Assembly (NCBI GenBank): GCA_019659125.1
Contig: JAIFVX010000001.1
Coordinates: 182,097 to 246,096 of the forward strand
Direction of reading: 5' to 3'
Source: Candidatus Pacearchaeota archaeon
GTDB taxonomy: Archaea; Nanobdellota; Nanobdellia; Pacearchaeales; GW2011-AR1
Length of the DNA stretch: 64,000 nucleotides
Shown here: positions 32,733 to 42,536 of the stretch, in pieces
How the letters are laid out: the number at the start of each line of letters is the position of its first letter
Position numbering within the stretch: the first letter of the stretch is position 1
Notes under the pieces: generated by a model
The model's database searches: none
Seen by the model: the letters and a program-made list of their open reading frames with translations, nothing else
Told to the model about the DNA's origin: nothing
Program-made: the position numbers and the translations under genes

Positions 32733-33260
32733 TTAAAGTCTCAATACCTGATGTGTAGGGGAAAAGCAGAACTTTCTGAAAAGATCAAAAATATTTGATG
32801 AAAGCCTTCCTTGGGGTCCGTGGGGAATCTCCTTCACAGAAGAAAGGATATGAATAAGTGGGGAATTATAACCTGCGTGCGCAACAAGCGGATGTGTCTC
32901 CTCCAAGTGTTCAACGTGAGGATCATGGAATATTTTATGGTATTTTTTTATAGCATCTTTCGGCATATTTCCTAATTTCTGACTAAGAGCATGCCTTACG
33001 TCATCAACACGATTCTTACGAACGACTGCATACAGGTGCAAAGCCACTTCGTCGCCCGTAGGAGAAGGTATCTCAAATCCGAATGTATAGTGAACGCCTT
33101 CAAAGCGCACAAGAAGATTGTTATCTCTTTCTATTAATTCATAGGGTGCTTCCCGAGAATTATTGCTCGTGAAATTGTCAAGGTGTGAAAAACGTGGTTT
33201 CCAGTATGAAGATTGAAGTTGGGAAAGAGCCCCTCTATCCAATCCGTGCTGTTTAACCAT
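32733..33260 (-). CDS. Hypothetical protein, 175 aa
   Basis: A soluble, His-rich (GVHYTFG, HDPHVEHLEETHPL) protein with a basic C-terminus. No family or catalytic motif is recognised. It is convergent with the Ogg2 gene (1 base apart) and divergent from the UMP kinase gene. The intact frame supports it as a real gene. Confidence 0.55.
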   Translation of the reverse strand: MVKQHGLDRGALSQLQSSYWKPRFSHLDNFTSNNSREAPYELIERDNNLLVRFEGVHYTFGFEIPSPTGDEVALHLYAVVRKNRVDDVRHALSQKLGNMPKDAIKKYHKIFHDPHVEHLEETHPLVAHAGYNSPLIHILSSVKEIPHGPQGRLSSNIFDLFRKFCFSPTHQVLRL

Positions 33261-33350
33261 GCAATCAGATGCTGTAGAAGCTTAAAAATCATGCTATACT
33301 CTAACATATATATCAATAAGGTTTAAATAAAAACATTCGTTCAATGCATC

Positions 33351-34034
33351 ATGAAAACGATGGTGATAAGCCTTGGAGGCTCATTGATTGTGCCTGAAAA
33401 GTTCGATTTGAAATTTCTTCATAAGTTCAAGAAGTGCCTGGGAAAATACGCGAGAAAATGGAAGTTCGTCATCACCTGTGGAGGAGGAGTCATAGCCAGA
33501 AAATACATCTCAGCATTAAAATATGAGGGAAAATCAGACTATGAGCTTTCCCTTGCAGGAATTAGAGCTACAAGGATGAATGCGCTCTTTATGATGCAGT
33601 TCTTTGGGAAAGCTGCCAATAAATCCCTCCCTCGGGACATGGAAGAGGTGAAGCACGAGCTTTCAAAGAGCAAAGTCGTTATCTGCGGAGCGCTCAGGTA
33701 TGCTCCCGATTCAACCTCTGATAGTACTGCGGCGCGACTTGCACATCATCTTAACACTGAATTCATCAACATGACAAATGTAAAAGGATTATATTCAGAG
33801 AACCCTGCAACGCATAAGGATGCAAAGTTTATCCCTCATGAATCATGGAGTGCATTTGAGAAAAGGGCTCTGGCAATACCTCATACACCTGGACAGCACT
33901 TTGTACTTGACCAGCAGGCAGCAGTCATTATTAGGCAAAATAAGATAAAGACATATATTATCGGAAAGGATCTTAAAAACCTTGAAAAAATTCTTGCAGG
34001 AAAGAAATTTATAGGCACATTGATAGCAGACTAG
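33351..34034 (+). CDS. pyrH: Archaeal-type uridylate kinase
   Basis: Phosphorylates UMP to UDP in pyrimidine synthesis. It belongs to the amino-acid-kinase fold: SLGGSLIVPEKFD (phosphate-binding N-terminus), TCGGGVIARKYI, DSTAARLAHHL and NMTNVKGLYSENP, as in archaeal PyrH. Length 227 aa is normal. It is directly followed, without a gap, by an RNase P protein gene, then PheS/PheT. Confidence 0.93.
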   Translation: MKTMVISLGGSLIVPEKFDLKFLHKFKKCLGKYARKWKFVITCGGGVIARKYISALKYEGKSDYELSLAGIRATRMNALFMMQFFGKAANKSLPRDMEEVKHELSKSKVVICGALRYAPDSTSDSTAARLAHHLNTEFINMTNVKGLYSENPATHKDAKFIPHESWSAFEKRALAIPHTPGQHFVLDQQAAVIIRQNKIKTYIIGKDLKNLEKILAGKKFIGTLIAD

Positions 34035-34412
34035 ATGACAAACACTCTTAAGATAGTCAAGGCACGAAATGATGAGTTTAATAGAAAAATGCTTGAACAA
34101 GGCGGATTCGATGTCCTTCTATCTCCTGAAGTGGGAGAAAGAAAGGATAGCCTACGGCAAATAGACTCAGGATTCAATCATGTGTTTGCCCATATTGCTG
34201 CGCGCAAAGGTATCTCCCTAGGAATTGATTGTCACAATCTGCGTACACTCAAAAAGAAAGAAAAGGCAATCCGATTAGCAAAAATACGGCAAAACATCGC
34301 TATTTGTAAGAAAGCCAAAGTTACGGTACAAGCTCTTAACTACAAGGATGCCCGTAATGCGAAAAGCCTTCTTTTAGTGCTTGGTGCAGCCACGCAAACA
34401 ATATCTTTTTAA
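34035..34412 (+). CDS. rnp3: RNase P protein component 3 (Rpp30), short form
   Basis: A protein subunit of RNase P, which matures tRNA 5' ends. The conserved block LRQIDSGFNHVFAHIAARKGISLGID and the Arg/Lys-rich LAKIRQNIAICKKAKV match archaeal Rnp3 (TIM-barrel fold). At 125 aa it is much shorter than most archaeal homologues (about 200-240 aa); the N-terminal strands and the final helices are missing. Reduced forms are known in small-genome archaea. The start follows the pyrH stop immediately. Confidence 0.85.
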   Translation: MTNTLKIVKARNDEFNRKMLEQGGFDVLLSPEVGERKDSLRQIDSGFNHVFAHIAARKGISLGIDCHNLRTLKKKEKAIRLAKIRQNIAICKKAKVTVQALNYKDARNAKSLLLVLGAATQTISF

Positions 34413-34434
34413 CCCTCTTTCCCGTTCCCAGACC

Positions 34435-35919
34435 ATGGACAAAAAAGCATCAGACATCATTGAACATCTCTCTCCCCTAGAAAGAAAAATAATCCCTTTC
34501 CTTAAACATCCCTTGAAGAAAATAGTAGGAGAAACAAAACTTGATGAGACATCAGTTATCAAGGGACTCCGTTTCCTTGAATCTAAGGGATTGCTATCAT
34601 TATCAACTTCAATAAGAAAGATTGTTGACCTTGGGACTAATGGAGTCTACTACAAGAAAAACCATCTTCCTGAAAGACAACTGATCCATATGCTAGAACA
34701 AAACAATCACCTTCCCTTTGAAGAGGCAAAAAAGCTTTCAAAGCTATCTGATAATGAATTCAAGGTTTCTCTTGGGGTATTAAAAAACAAGGGATTCATT
34801 ACTATCGCGAATGGAAAAGTTGCCCTCAATGTAGCACGTGAAGAACTCGTAAGGAGAACTCCCGAAGAACAGCTTCTTGAAATGCTTCCTCTTCCTCTCG
34901 AGCACTTGAGTGAAGAGCAGCGAGAAGTCCTGGAAGTGCTAAAGCAGAGAAAAGATATTGTCGAATTGCTAGAAGAAAGCGACGTCCATATCAAACTTAC
35001 ACCTCTAGGAGAAGAGTTTGCAGGCAAAGAAATAAACATAAATCTTATAGAGGAGATAACCCCTGAAGTTATTAAAACCTGGACAAAGAACAAGAAAGTA
35101 AGAAAATACGATCTTCAGGCGTCTGTCCCCAAGTTGTATGGAGGTAAACGGCATTTTGTTAATACTTCTGTTGAAAAAACAAGAAAAATCTGGACTGACA
35201 TGGGATTCAAGGAAATGCAGGGTCCTTTAACAGATACATCGTTCTGGGTATTTGACGCGCTTTTTACACCTCAGGATCACCCGGCGCGAGAAATGCAGGA
35301 TACATTCTTCATCAAGGACTGTACAGGCAAGATAAAAGATAGAAAGCTTATGCAGAATGTCAAGGAGATCCATGAAAAAGGATGGAACTATGTCTGGAAT
35401 GAGGATGTATCGAGAAAGATCGTATTACGCACTCATACAACATCCTTATCGGCAAGGACGCTAGCATCATTGCAGGAAAAGGACATGCCTGTTAAATTCT
35501 TCGCTATTGGGAAGGCATTTAGAAACGAGACTGTTGACTGGAACCATTCATTTGAGTTCTATCAGACAGAAGGCATTGTGGTTGACAAAAATGTTACCTT
35601 TGTAAACCTTCTTGGTTATCTTAAGGAGTTTTATAATAAGATGGGTTTTGAAAAAATAAGATTCAGGCCAAGTTTCTTCGCCTACACCGAACCTTCAGTA
35701 GAAATAGAGGTTTTCCATCCGGTTAAGAAAGAATGGATTGAACTTGGAGGTGGAGGGATGTTTAGGCCCGAAGTGACTATCCCCTTGCTAGGAAAGGCAA
35801 TTCCTGTCCTTGCCTGGGGCCAGGGACTTGATCGGATAATCCGAGATGTACACAAGATAAAAGATATTCGGGAAATGTATGCGAATGACATCCAGGAGCT
35901 AAGGAATAAGACAGTATAA
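34435..35919 (+). CDS. pheS: Phenylalanyl-tRNA synthetase alpha subunit
   Basis: Forms the catalytic half of the heterotetramer that charges tRNA-Phe. The N-terminal third (about 1-190) holds winged-helix DNA-binding-like domains of the archaeal/eukaryotic form. The class II core has motif 1 (MGFKEMQGPLTDTSFWVFDALFTPQDHP), motif 2 (FRNETVDWNHSFEFYQTEG) and motif 3 (GQGLDRI). Length 494 aa. The ATG at 34435 is chosen after a CTTTTTAACC box. The pheT ATG overlaps its stop by one base. Confidence 0.95.
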   Translation: MDKKASDIIEHLSPLERKIIPFLKHPLKKIVGETKLDETSVIKGLRFLESKGLLSLSTSIRKIVDLGTNGVYYKKNHLPERQLIHMLEQNNHLPFEEAKKLSKLSDNEFKVSLGVLKNKGFITIANGKVALNVAREELVRRTPEEQLLEMLPLPLEHLSEEQREVLEVLKQRKDIVELLEESDVHIKLTPLGEEFAGKEININLIEEITPEVIKTWTKNKKVRKYDLQASVPKLYGGKRHFVNTSVEKTRKIWTDMGFKEMQGPLTDTSFWVFDALFTPQDHPAREMQDTFFIKDCTGKIKDRKLMQNVKEIHEKGWNYVWNEDVSRKIVLRTHTTSLSARTLASLQEKDMPVKFFAIGKAFRNETVDWNHSFEFYQTEGIVVDKNVTFVNLLGYLKEFYNKMGFEKIRFRPSFFAYTEPSVEIEVFHPVKKEWIELGGGGMFRPEVTIPLLGKAIPVLAWGQGLDRIIRDVHKIKDIREMYANDIQELRNKTV

Positions 35920-37541
35920 TGGCAAACATACAATTTAATAGAAAGGAATTTGAAAAGCATCTAAAGCTTGATGAAAAAACAATAGAAAGGATAAGTTTGT
36001 TTGGGACTCCTGCAAAAATTTCTGAAGATCATCTTGAGATAGAGCTCTTCCCAAATAGACCTGATCTGATTCCTATGTATGGATTCATCAGAGCACTGAA
36101 AGCTTTTCTTGGAAAGGAACCAGGCATGAAATCATACAAGGTTATCAAGCCCGACCGAAACTATAAGATTAAAATCTCTCCCTCCGTAAAATCAATACGA
36201 CCATTTACTGCATGCGCCATTGTAAAAGGCTTGAAGTTCGACAATGAAAGGATAAAAGAGATTATAGCTATCCAAGAAAAGATCCATGCGACCTTGGGAA
36301 GGAATAGAAAGAAGCTTGCTCTCGGTGTCTACCCCTTAGATAAAATAAACCTGCCCATTTCTTATGAAGCACGAGATCCGGATAAAATAAAGTTCCATCC
36401 CCTTGGCTCGGAGAAAGAGATGTCGGGAAAAGAAATACTAGAGGATCATCCAACTGGCCGAGAATTTGCACACTTGCTGAAGGGACATGAGAAGTTTCCT
36501 GTATTTGTAGATGCAAAAGGAAAGATTCTCTCAATGCCTCCCATCATCAATAGCGCCGAGACGGGAAGAATTACAGAACAGACGCAGGATGTTTTCATAG
36601 AATGTTCCGGCTTCAACCAGCATCTGCTTAATAAAACACTCATCATTATCATCACAGCCCTATCTGATATGGGTGGAAAAATCCATGCAATGGAACTTGA
36701 TTATGGTAAAAAAGAGATAACTCCCGATATGACTGTTGAAAAGATGAAGATCTCTCTTGATGATGTGAATAAAACGCTTGGTCTTTCACTAAAGGAGAAA
36801 GATCTTGAAAAACTTCTTCCACGCATGGAATACGACTATAAGCAAGAATCTCTTAAGATTCCTCCCTGGAGGATTGATATCATGCACCCTGTAGATATCA
36901 TAGAGGATATTGCAATAGCATATGGTTATGCAAACCTTGTTCCTGTCGTACCTCAGATAGCAACACTGGGCGAGGAATCCCATGAATCTCAAGCAAAAGC
37001 CACTCTTTCAGAAATCCTCACAGGTCTTAATCTCCTTGAAATAACCTCATTCCATCTCATAAAGCACGACGAAATGAAAAGAATGAAAGTAGAATGTCTT
37101 GAACTTGAGGATTCAAAGACTGAATATAAATATCTAAGGCCGAACCTTCTCATTCCGGCGTTGCGAGTCTTTGCTGAAAACAAGGATCATGAATATCCTC
37201 AAAGGATATTTGAGCTAGGCACAGTATTCTCTGTCGATAAGAAACGCCTGACAGAATCTGGAATTCAAGAGAATGATAATCTACTTGTGGCCATAGCTCC
37301 TGGAAATTTCACTGAAATAAAGCAAATACTTGATTATCTGGCAAGAACATATAATGTTCATTACACGCTCGAGGAGTCATTCGTACCTGGATTGTTAGAA
37401 GGAAGGTCAGGAACATTATACCATGATAAAAAGATTATCGGATATCTAGGAGAGGTTCATCCTGAAACGCTCCAGGCATGGAATATTAAAATGCCACTAG
37501 CAGTCTTGGAATTATCGAGAGAATTTCTTCAGCCAAAATAG
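35919..37541 (+). CDS. pheT: Phenylalanyl-tRNA synthetase beta subunit
   Basis: The archaeal-type beta subunit (540 aa) has the B3/B4 editing-domain region (about 100-270, e.g. MPPIINSAETGRIT) and the B5 domain. It ends with the inactive class II core (PPWRIDIMHPVDIIEDIAIAYGY to PETLQAWNIKMPLAVLEL). It edits mis-charged Tyr-tRNA-Phe and completes the heterotetramer. It lies 1 base into the pheS stop. The gene end overlaps the next convergent frame by 13 bases. Confidence 0.95.
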   Translation: MANIQFNRKEFEKHLKLDEKTIERISLFGTPAKISEDHLEIELFPNRPDLIPMYGFIRALKAFLGKEPGMKSYKVIKPDRNYKIKISPSVKSIRPFTACAIVKGLKFDNERIKEIIAIQEKIHATLGRNRKKLALGVYPLDKINLPISYEARDPDKIKFHPLGSEKEMSGKEILEDHPTGREFAHLLKGHEKFPVFVDAKGKILSMPPIINSAETGRITEQTQDVFIECSGFNQHLLNKTLIIIITALSDMGGKIHAMELDYGKKEITPDMTVEKMKISLDDVNKTLGLSLKEKDLEKLLPRMEYDYKQESLKIPPWRIDIMHPVDIIEDIAIAYGYANLVPVVPQIATLGEESHESQAKATLSEILTGLNLLEITSFHLIKHDEMKRMKVECLELEDSKTEYKYLRPNLLIPALRVFAENKDHEYPQRIFELGTVFSVDKKRLTESGIQENDNLLVAIAPGNFTEIKQILDYLARTYNVHYTLEESFVPGLLEGRSGTLYHDKKIIGYLGEVHPETLQAWNIKMPLAVLELSREFLQPK

Positions 37542-37993
37542 TTCCTTTCTCTCTTAGTAAACCCATTAGGCTTCTTCATATGGTCCATGATAAGCTTGAA
37601 CTTGGGTTTCACACTCTTCCAGGTAGTGAATATCTTTTGAATGATACTTGCCTCTTTCTTCTCAGCATAGTCAATTTCAAGATCAAGTGAAAGTATACTG
37701 AGTTCTCCAAGAATAGTATATATGTCATCTATGATCTTCCTGTCATCCGCACTCATGGAACGTATATATGAGAAATAAATTCGCGGGGTATTAGTAGGGT
37801 TGATTAGCATCTCAAGAAACGTAAGAGAATTTACAACCTTTTCCATCATCATTTTCCGTATCACCCTCAATAATGTGTCACTTTCCCTCTCTATCTTGTC
37901 AATCTCAAAATCCTCATTCATCTCCTTGAATGAAGGAAGTTTATACTGTTTAGAAAGAGAAAGATACGCTTTCTGAAGGTCTTGTAGTTCCAT
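37529..37993 (-). CDS. Hypothetical helical protein, 154 aa
   Basis: An all-helical, charged protein (LQDLQKAYLSLSKQY, DTLLRVIRKMMMEKVVNSL) ending in KPNGFTKRERNYFG. It has no membrane helix or motif. Such conserved helical proteins are frequent in DPANN genomes, but I cannot assign a function. It is convergent with pheT. Confidence 0.55.
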   Translation of the reverse strand: MELQDLQKAYLSLSKQYKLPSFKEMNEDFEIDKIERESDTLLRVIRKMMMEKVVNSLTFLEMLINPTNTPRIYFSYIRSMSADDRKIIDDIYTILGELSILSLDLEIDYAEKKEASIIQKIFTTWKSVKPKFKLIMDHMKKPNGFTKRERNYFG

Positions 37994-38036
37994 ATCTCCC
38001 TCTGCATGACATACTATTTATACCTTTTCTAGAAAA

Positions 38037-39596
38037 TTAGATAGCTTGTGCTTGCACACTGTCAAATACAACCGAATTTGCATCGACAGTAGGGTCTTCA
38101 ACCCTGAGTCCGATGCCTCCATGTGGGGGAGCATTAGAAACCTCAGACCAGACCACTACGGCATTGTTCCAATAACAGCCCACATTGTTTCCTTTAATGG
38201 CAATGCCGACATGGCTATTATTAAAATCATCGATCGGGATCCTTACACCATCAAAATCAGTTCGCTGCTTATCTCTCACGCTCACAACAGAGACAAATCC
38301 TCCTACATATTTACACCCTACATAATTCTGGGAATCCTGGAATCGCCCGGTAAGCAGGATCCGTGAAGCATTGTTTTGTTCCAAATGCATGAAATATTGA
38401 TAATCAGTCCAGAGGTAGGAGCCGTCAAGATACACCATAGCACCGCTGCCGTCAGAGGTTGTTGTAATTGTGGCCTTGTCATTATTAACTTTTATCTTCC
38501 CCCATACGGGAATCCAGCGTTGTGAGTTTTCAAATGTCTCGACATATGGCAACGAGAGGGACTGTGCAGCCTCAACCGTGTTGAGCAATGTAGAGGCTGA
38601 TCCAATAGAATCTGCTGAAATTCTCATGACGAGATAGAAATCTTTATTCTCAGTGTTAAAGTTAGCCCGAAAGTCCTTATTAATGGCGGGCTTGAACTGA
38701 TAAAATACCATGTTGTATGCCTTGCTCGCAGCATCAAGCAAGAGGGTATCAGAACCGGGATAGTTCGTGTATCTCTGTCCAAACTCTCCAAAGGGAAGTG
38801 CAAAACCAATTGTTGATTGGTTGAACTCCCTGTCAAGTTGATTCTTGGATGTCTGCAGGTCGCTATTGATACGGTTAAAATATTCATCATTGGTTTCCAG
38901 CCGCTGCTGGACAGAAATCCACAACTTGTTTGTTAAATACGGACCCGGAGCAGAATCCAGTCCTGTTTGTATACGTCCGTGTCCTTGATAGCTATGTGAT
39001 TGAAGGTCCCATCTCCCGCTTGCAGCCATCTTATGCAATTCCTCTTTGTTTAGATAATACTTGCTTTCTTTGTCTAAGGATTGGCCGGTAATTACAAACA
39101 TAACAGCTGTATAATTAAGAGTTTTTAGGATGGGATCGGTATTATAGTAGCTGTCTTTAATCCCATCGTCAAAAGTAATAACAAATGATTTGGGGGGCAG
39201 AGATTGTTCACCTCGTAAGAATGAATAAAGCTGTTCAATAGTCACTGTCTGGTAGCCTGCCTTCTTAAGAGCAAACATATGCTCTTTGAATTGGGTGTAA
39301 GAAATTTTATAGCTTTCATTCGTATCTCCCGCAAGAGTACCATGGTAATTCAGAACCACAATGCTACTTGAGGAGGTTTCTTGCGTATTCTGGTGCTGAG
39401 GGAGGGGAATATCGAAGTTCTGATATTCTCTGGCAAGCTCTGATGGATCAACACTGACATATCTTTGTATCCCTCCAAGCCTTTGTTGAGATATGATTTC
39501 CTTCTTCCACGGAGAATACTGGATAAGAAGCATTGCAAATACGACTATAATAAGCAAAAATGCCAATACATCCCTGAATTTTCCTTGTTTGTTCAT
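38037..39596 (-). CDS. PgaB-like polysaccharide deacetylase with C-terminal beta-sandwich domain
   Basis: A membrane-anchored enzyme (N-terminal helix AFLLIIVVFAMLLIQ) with the NodB domain: VVLNYHGTLAG, TFDDGIKDSYY (metal-binding Asp pair) and LQSHSYQGHG (His ligands). It probably removes N-acetyl groups from an exported polysaccharide. The C-terminal ~170 residues (WGKIKVNNDKATITT to VEDPTVDANSVVFDSVQ) look like a concanavalin-type beta-sandwich. It is translationally coupled to the glycosyltransferase gene (ATGA overlap at 39593-39596), which justifies the second ATG as start. 519 aa. Confidence 0.85.
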   Translation of the reverse strand: MNKQGKFRDVLAFLLIIVVFAMLLIQYSPWKKEIISQQRLGGIQRYVSVDPSELAREYQNFDIPLPQHQNTQETSSSSIVVLNYHGTLAGDTNESYKISYTQFKEHMFALKKAGYQTVTIEQLYSFLRGEQSLPPKSFVITFDDGIKDSYYNTDPILKTLNYTAVMFVITGQSLDKESKYYLNKEELHKMAASGRWDLQSHSYQGHGRIQTGLDSAPGPYLTNKLWISVQQRLETNDEYFNRINSDLQTSKNQLDREFNQSTIGFALPFGEFGQRYTNYPGSDTLLLDAASKAYNMVFYQFKPAINKDFRANFNTENKDFYLVMRISADSIGSASTLLNTVEAAQSLSLPYVETFENSQRWIPVWGKIKVNNDKATITTTSDGSGAMVYLDGSYLWTDYQYFMHLEQNNASRILLTGRFQDSQNYVGCKYVGGFVSVVSVRDKQRTDFDGVRIPIDDFNNSHVGIAIKGNNVGCYWNNAVVVWSEVSNAPPHGGIGLRVEDPTVDANSVVFDSVQAQAI

Positions 39597-40927
39597 CCTC
39601 GATGCCAAATGCTTTTATTGATGGTGAGTGCGGAATAAAATATGAGCCAGGAAAGAACAAGTGTTGAGAATATGCTCATCAAGGGTCTATAGTACCATCC
39701 GGAGGCATTGGGATTATCTATCTTAAAGTAAATCCCGTACAGTGAACCTACGAAAAGAATCCCGCTGAGGTAAAATATACCTGATAACATGCTTCCTCTC
39801 AAGGGAAGATAGATGAGGTGACGGAGAGCTATGAAAGGGCCTATAAGAGCGAATAATGCTCCAAGATAATATTTAGCGGCCGCTACTTTAGGCTTCCTCC
39901 AATAGAAAGTCCCTGTGAAAAAGAGGCTTCGTATGAAGCTTTTCTTCCATCGTATATGCTGGCGAAGAACTTTCTTGAAGGTGTTTGGGACAACGGTCCA
40001 AACTTTTGCAGACTTGCAATACATGACCTTCCAGTCACGAGGAGGATAATCAACCTCGTAGACAAACGGAGAATGAGCATACTTTTTCTTTAATTTGTGT
40101 CCAATATACATGTTCCCTAGAACATATCCTGTAAGCTGCCTATCAGTTGCGAATCGAAATTCTTTTCCTAGAAACGTGTCGTTTTCCCAAGCAGGAATAT
40201 AATTGTAGATGGCCTCCCGCCTGAACACCGCAAGAGGTCCTGAAACGCAACACACACTGTTATAGGCACTCTCAAATGCCTTCTTTACAGAAAATTGAGT
40301 TTCATACCAGCTATCCTGGACTTTTGTAATCAGATTCTCATCAGCATTCAATGCCCGAGCATGCCCTGAGACTGCACCGACTAAAGGATCATGGATAAAA
40401 ATCTCAATAACTCTCTCAATTGCATCAGGGGCGACAACAGAGTCGCTGTCGGTAAACACAAAGATCTCACCCTTGGCAACCCTTACTCCCTGACCAATTG
40501 CTTTCTTTTTCCCGACATTTTTAGTAAGATTGATCACCTTAACACCTTTTATCCCCTGATATTGCTTAAGGATTTCCTTTGTCGAATCAGTGCTTGCGTC
40601 ATTGACGACAATGATTTCCTTGTTTTTATACGTAGAATTAATCAGGGAATCCATACATGGCTTTATGACGTCACCGTCATTGTAGACGGCAAATACACAA
40701 GAAATAAGTGGTTTTTTATGAGTCGATCTACTCTTGATCGCTTCATAGGGATCCTGGTACTTGACATAGGTTATGAAAAAGGTGAAGAAAACAACGGTTG
40801 TTACGGTAACCCCGTAAAGAAAAAGAACAAGATGATTATGGTTTGTGTAATATATCTTTCCCAGTACGAGCAATGCGATTGCCGAGAGCATCAGGAAGAT
40901 GAAGAAGTGTTTTATGGCTCTCTTCAT
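39593..40927 (-). CDS. PgaC-like processive glycosyltransferase (GT2)
   Basis: Builds a beta-linked polysaccharide at the membrane. There are two helices at the N-terminus, then the GT2 domain (CVFAVYNDGDVIKPCMDSL; VVNDASTDSTKEIL; DSDSVVAPDAIE), a QxxRW-like motif (QHIRW), and further membrane helices at the C-terminus. The combination matches PNAG synthase PgaC and related chitin/hyaluronan synthases. It sits between the nucleotide-sugar dehydrogenase and the deacetylase, implying one extracellular polysaccharide pathway. Confidence 0.88.
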   Translation of the reverse strand: MKRAIKHFFIFLMLSAIALLVLGKIYYTNHNHLVLFLYGVTVTTVVFFTFFITYVKYQDPYEAIKSRSTHKKPLISCVFAVYNDGDVIKPCMDSLINSTYKNKEIIVVNDASTDSTKEILKQYQGIKGVKVINLTKNVGKKKAIGQGVRVAKGEIFVFTDSDSVVAPDAIERVIEIFIHDPLVGAVSGHARALNADENLITKVQDSWYETQFSVKKAFESAYNSVCCVSGPLAVFRREAIYNYIPAWENDTFLGKEFRFATDRQLTGYVLGNMYIGHKLKKKYAHSPFVYEVDYPPRDWKVMYCKSAKVWTVVPNTFKKVLRQHIRWKKSFIRSLFFTGTFYWRKPKVAAAKYYLGALFALIGPFIALRHLIYLPLRGSMLSGIFYLSGILFVGSLYGIYFKIDNPNASGWYYRPLMSIFSTLVLSWLIFYSALTINKSIWHRG

Positions 40928-40943
40928 GGTGTACCGTGGTAAA

Positions 40944-42224
40944 TTATGATCCGCGCCCTATTCCGCGGTAATATATCTGCGTCGTATCTATCATAGATTT
41001 ATCAAGGCAGTTCCTTCCATCAATGATGACTTTAACGTTCTTCCAATCTTTTATAGAAAGGAAGTCCTTGTGCCCTGTCGCAACGATAATGCCGGTACAA
41101 TTGGTGAGGATAGAGTTTAGGGCTGAGTCTGAATGTCCATTGCAGTATGGATCATGACAGAGCACGCGTGCCCCTAACTTGACAAGCTCTTTCTTTATCT
41201 CTAATGCAGGGCTCTCACGCATGTCCCCAGAGTTTGCCTTGTATGAAAGTCCCAAAATGCCCACAGTGGCTCCCTTGATAGGAATTCCTGATTGTTTCAA
41301 TCCCGCGACAAGTTTATCCACGGTGTATTTGGGCATATGATTATTGACGTTTCGGGCAATTTTAAGCAGTTTATGATTGAACCCCAGATCCTTTGCCTTG
41401 GAGATGAGATAGTAGGGATCAACAGGAATACAATGGCCTCCAACGCCGCACCCAGGATAGTGGGGCATGAACGCAAATGGTTTATTGGAAGCTCCCTTTA
41501 ATACTTCCATGATATCGATTCCCATGACGTCAAAGCATTGTGCAAGCTCATTGACATACGCGATATTGATATCTCTGAATGTATTTTCAACAATTTTTGT
41601 TGCCTCAGCGGCTTTTATAGAAGAGACCTCGTTGACCGAAGCATTGATGAATGATCGGTAGAAATCAGCAATTCTTTTAGTTCCTGCCGATGTTAGTGCT
41701 CCAATGTTACGGGGAATGTTGTAGACATTCCAGTCTTCATCTCCAGGATTGATTCTCTCAGGGCAATGCGCAAGCTCAAAGTCAATGCCTCCCTTGAGAC
41801 CTGTTGATTCTAAGATAGGAAGCACAACTTCTTCGCAAATACCTGGATTGACCGTGGATTCAAGAATGATAGTCTGCCCCTCACGAAGATGTGCTGCAAT
41901 GCTTTCGCTTGCCTGGATGACAGGAGTAAGATCCGGTTTATGCTTGTGATCTACAGGAGTAGGAACGCAGACAATAATATAGTCCATAGTCTTAAGGACT
42001 GAAGAATCAGTCGTGGCATAGATGGAAACTTCCTTGATGTCTTTCTCTGCCCGCTTATCATCAATAGGAGATATCCTTTTGTTTATCTTGTCTATCTTTG
42101 TAGAATCAATGTCGAAGGCATAGACTTCGTATTTCTTGCTGACACCGATGGCGCATGCGAGAGGAAATCCCACATAACCCATGCCGATAACGGCTACACG
42201 TGGTAAAACTTTTAGTACATTCAT
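40944..42224 (-). CDS. UDP-sugar (WecC/UDP-ManNAc-type) dehydrogenase
   Basis: Oxidises a UDP-linked amino sugar to a uronic acid using NAD+. The Rossmann start is VAVIGMGYVGFPLA. The catalytic Cys lies in GCGVGGHCIPVDPYYL, with Lys in the NTFRDINIAYVNE region and CVPTPVD before it. Length 426 aa. The sequence is closer to UDP-N-acetyl-mannosamine/GlcNAc dehydrogenases than to UDP-glucose dehydrogenase by the HCERI/HCPERI region. It lies 16 bases upstream of the glycosyltransferase and probably supplies its substrate or a branch sugar. Confidence 0.9.
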   Translation of the reverse strand: MNVLKVLPRVAVIGMGYVGFPLACAIGVSKKYEVYAFDIDSTKIDKINKRISPIDDKRAEKDIKEVSIYATTDSSVLKTMDYIIVCVPTPVDHKHKPDLTPVIQASESIAAHLREGQTIILESTVNPGICEEVVLPILESTGLKGGIDFELAHCPERINPGDEDWNVYNIPRNIGALTSAGTKRIADFYRSFINASVNEVSSIKAAEATKIVENTFRDINIAYVNELAQCFDVMGIDIMEVLKGASNKPFAFMPHYPGCGVGGHCIPVDPYYLISKAKDLGFNHKLLKIARNVNNHMPKYTVDKLVAGLKQSGIPIKGATVGILGLSYKANSGDMRESPALEIKKELVKLGARVLCHDPYCNGHSDSALNSILTNCTGIIVATGHKDFLSIKDWKNVKVIIDGRNCLDKSMIDTTQIYYRGIGRGS

Positions 42225-42536
42225 TCGAGATTCTTGAGGAAATTTAGAAAATGCTTAGAAAAAACTTTAGAAGCATTTATAATGTACTATAGTCGCTCGA
42301 GTATTTATAGCTTTCTATTCTAAAGCACATACTTCATTATCGTCGATAAATATGAATCGTTCAAGTGATGCTAGAAAATAAAATGAGACACATGAGTAGA
42401 ATATGTGAACCAGCGTCGATGATTCCATCATCGGAAACTCCCAGGTACATGTAATACACAGTTGCAACAGCAGGAAAGGTGTTTATGCGGCATAAGAAAC
42501 TAGTACTATAATGCCAATCTTCTATAAATAACTTTC
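42225..42536. other. 312-base intergenic region: promoter sequence and little else
   Basis: On the minus strand, a CATTATAAATGC box near 42276 probably drives the dehydrogenase-glycosyltransferase-deacetylase operon with a leader of about 45 bases. A small hairpin (GATGA-TTCCA-TCATC) lies near 42418-42436. No open reading frame longer than about 21 codons, no tRNA and no clear sRNA box pair were seen. The region is probably regulatory spacer. Confidence 0.5.

Noticed and set aside
42360-42470. C/D-box small RNA in the 42.2-42.5 kb gap
   Set aside because: A weak C-box-like ATGATGG on the minus strand has no D box partner at a sensible distance.
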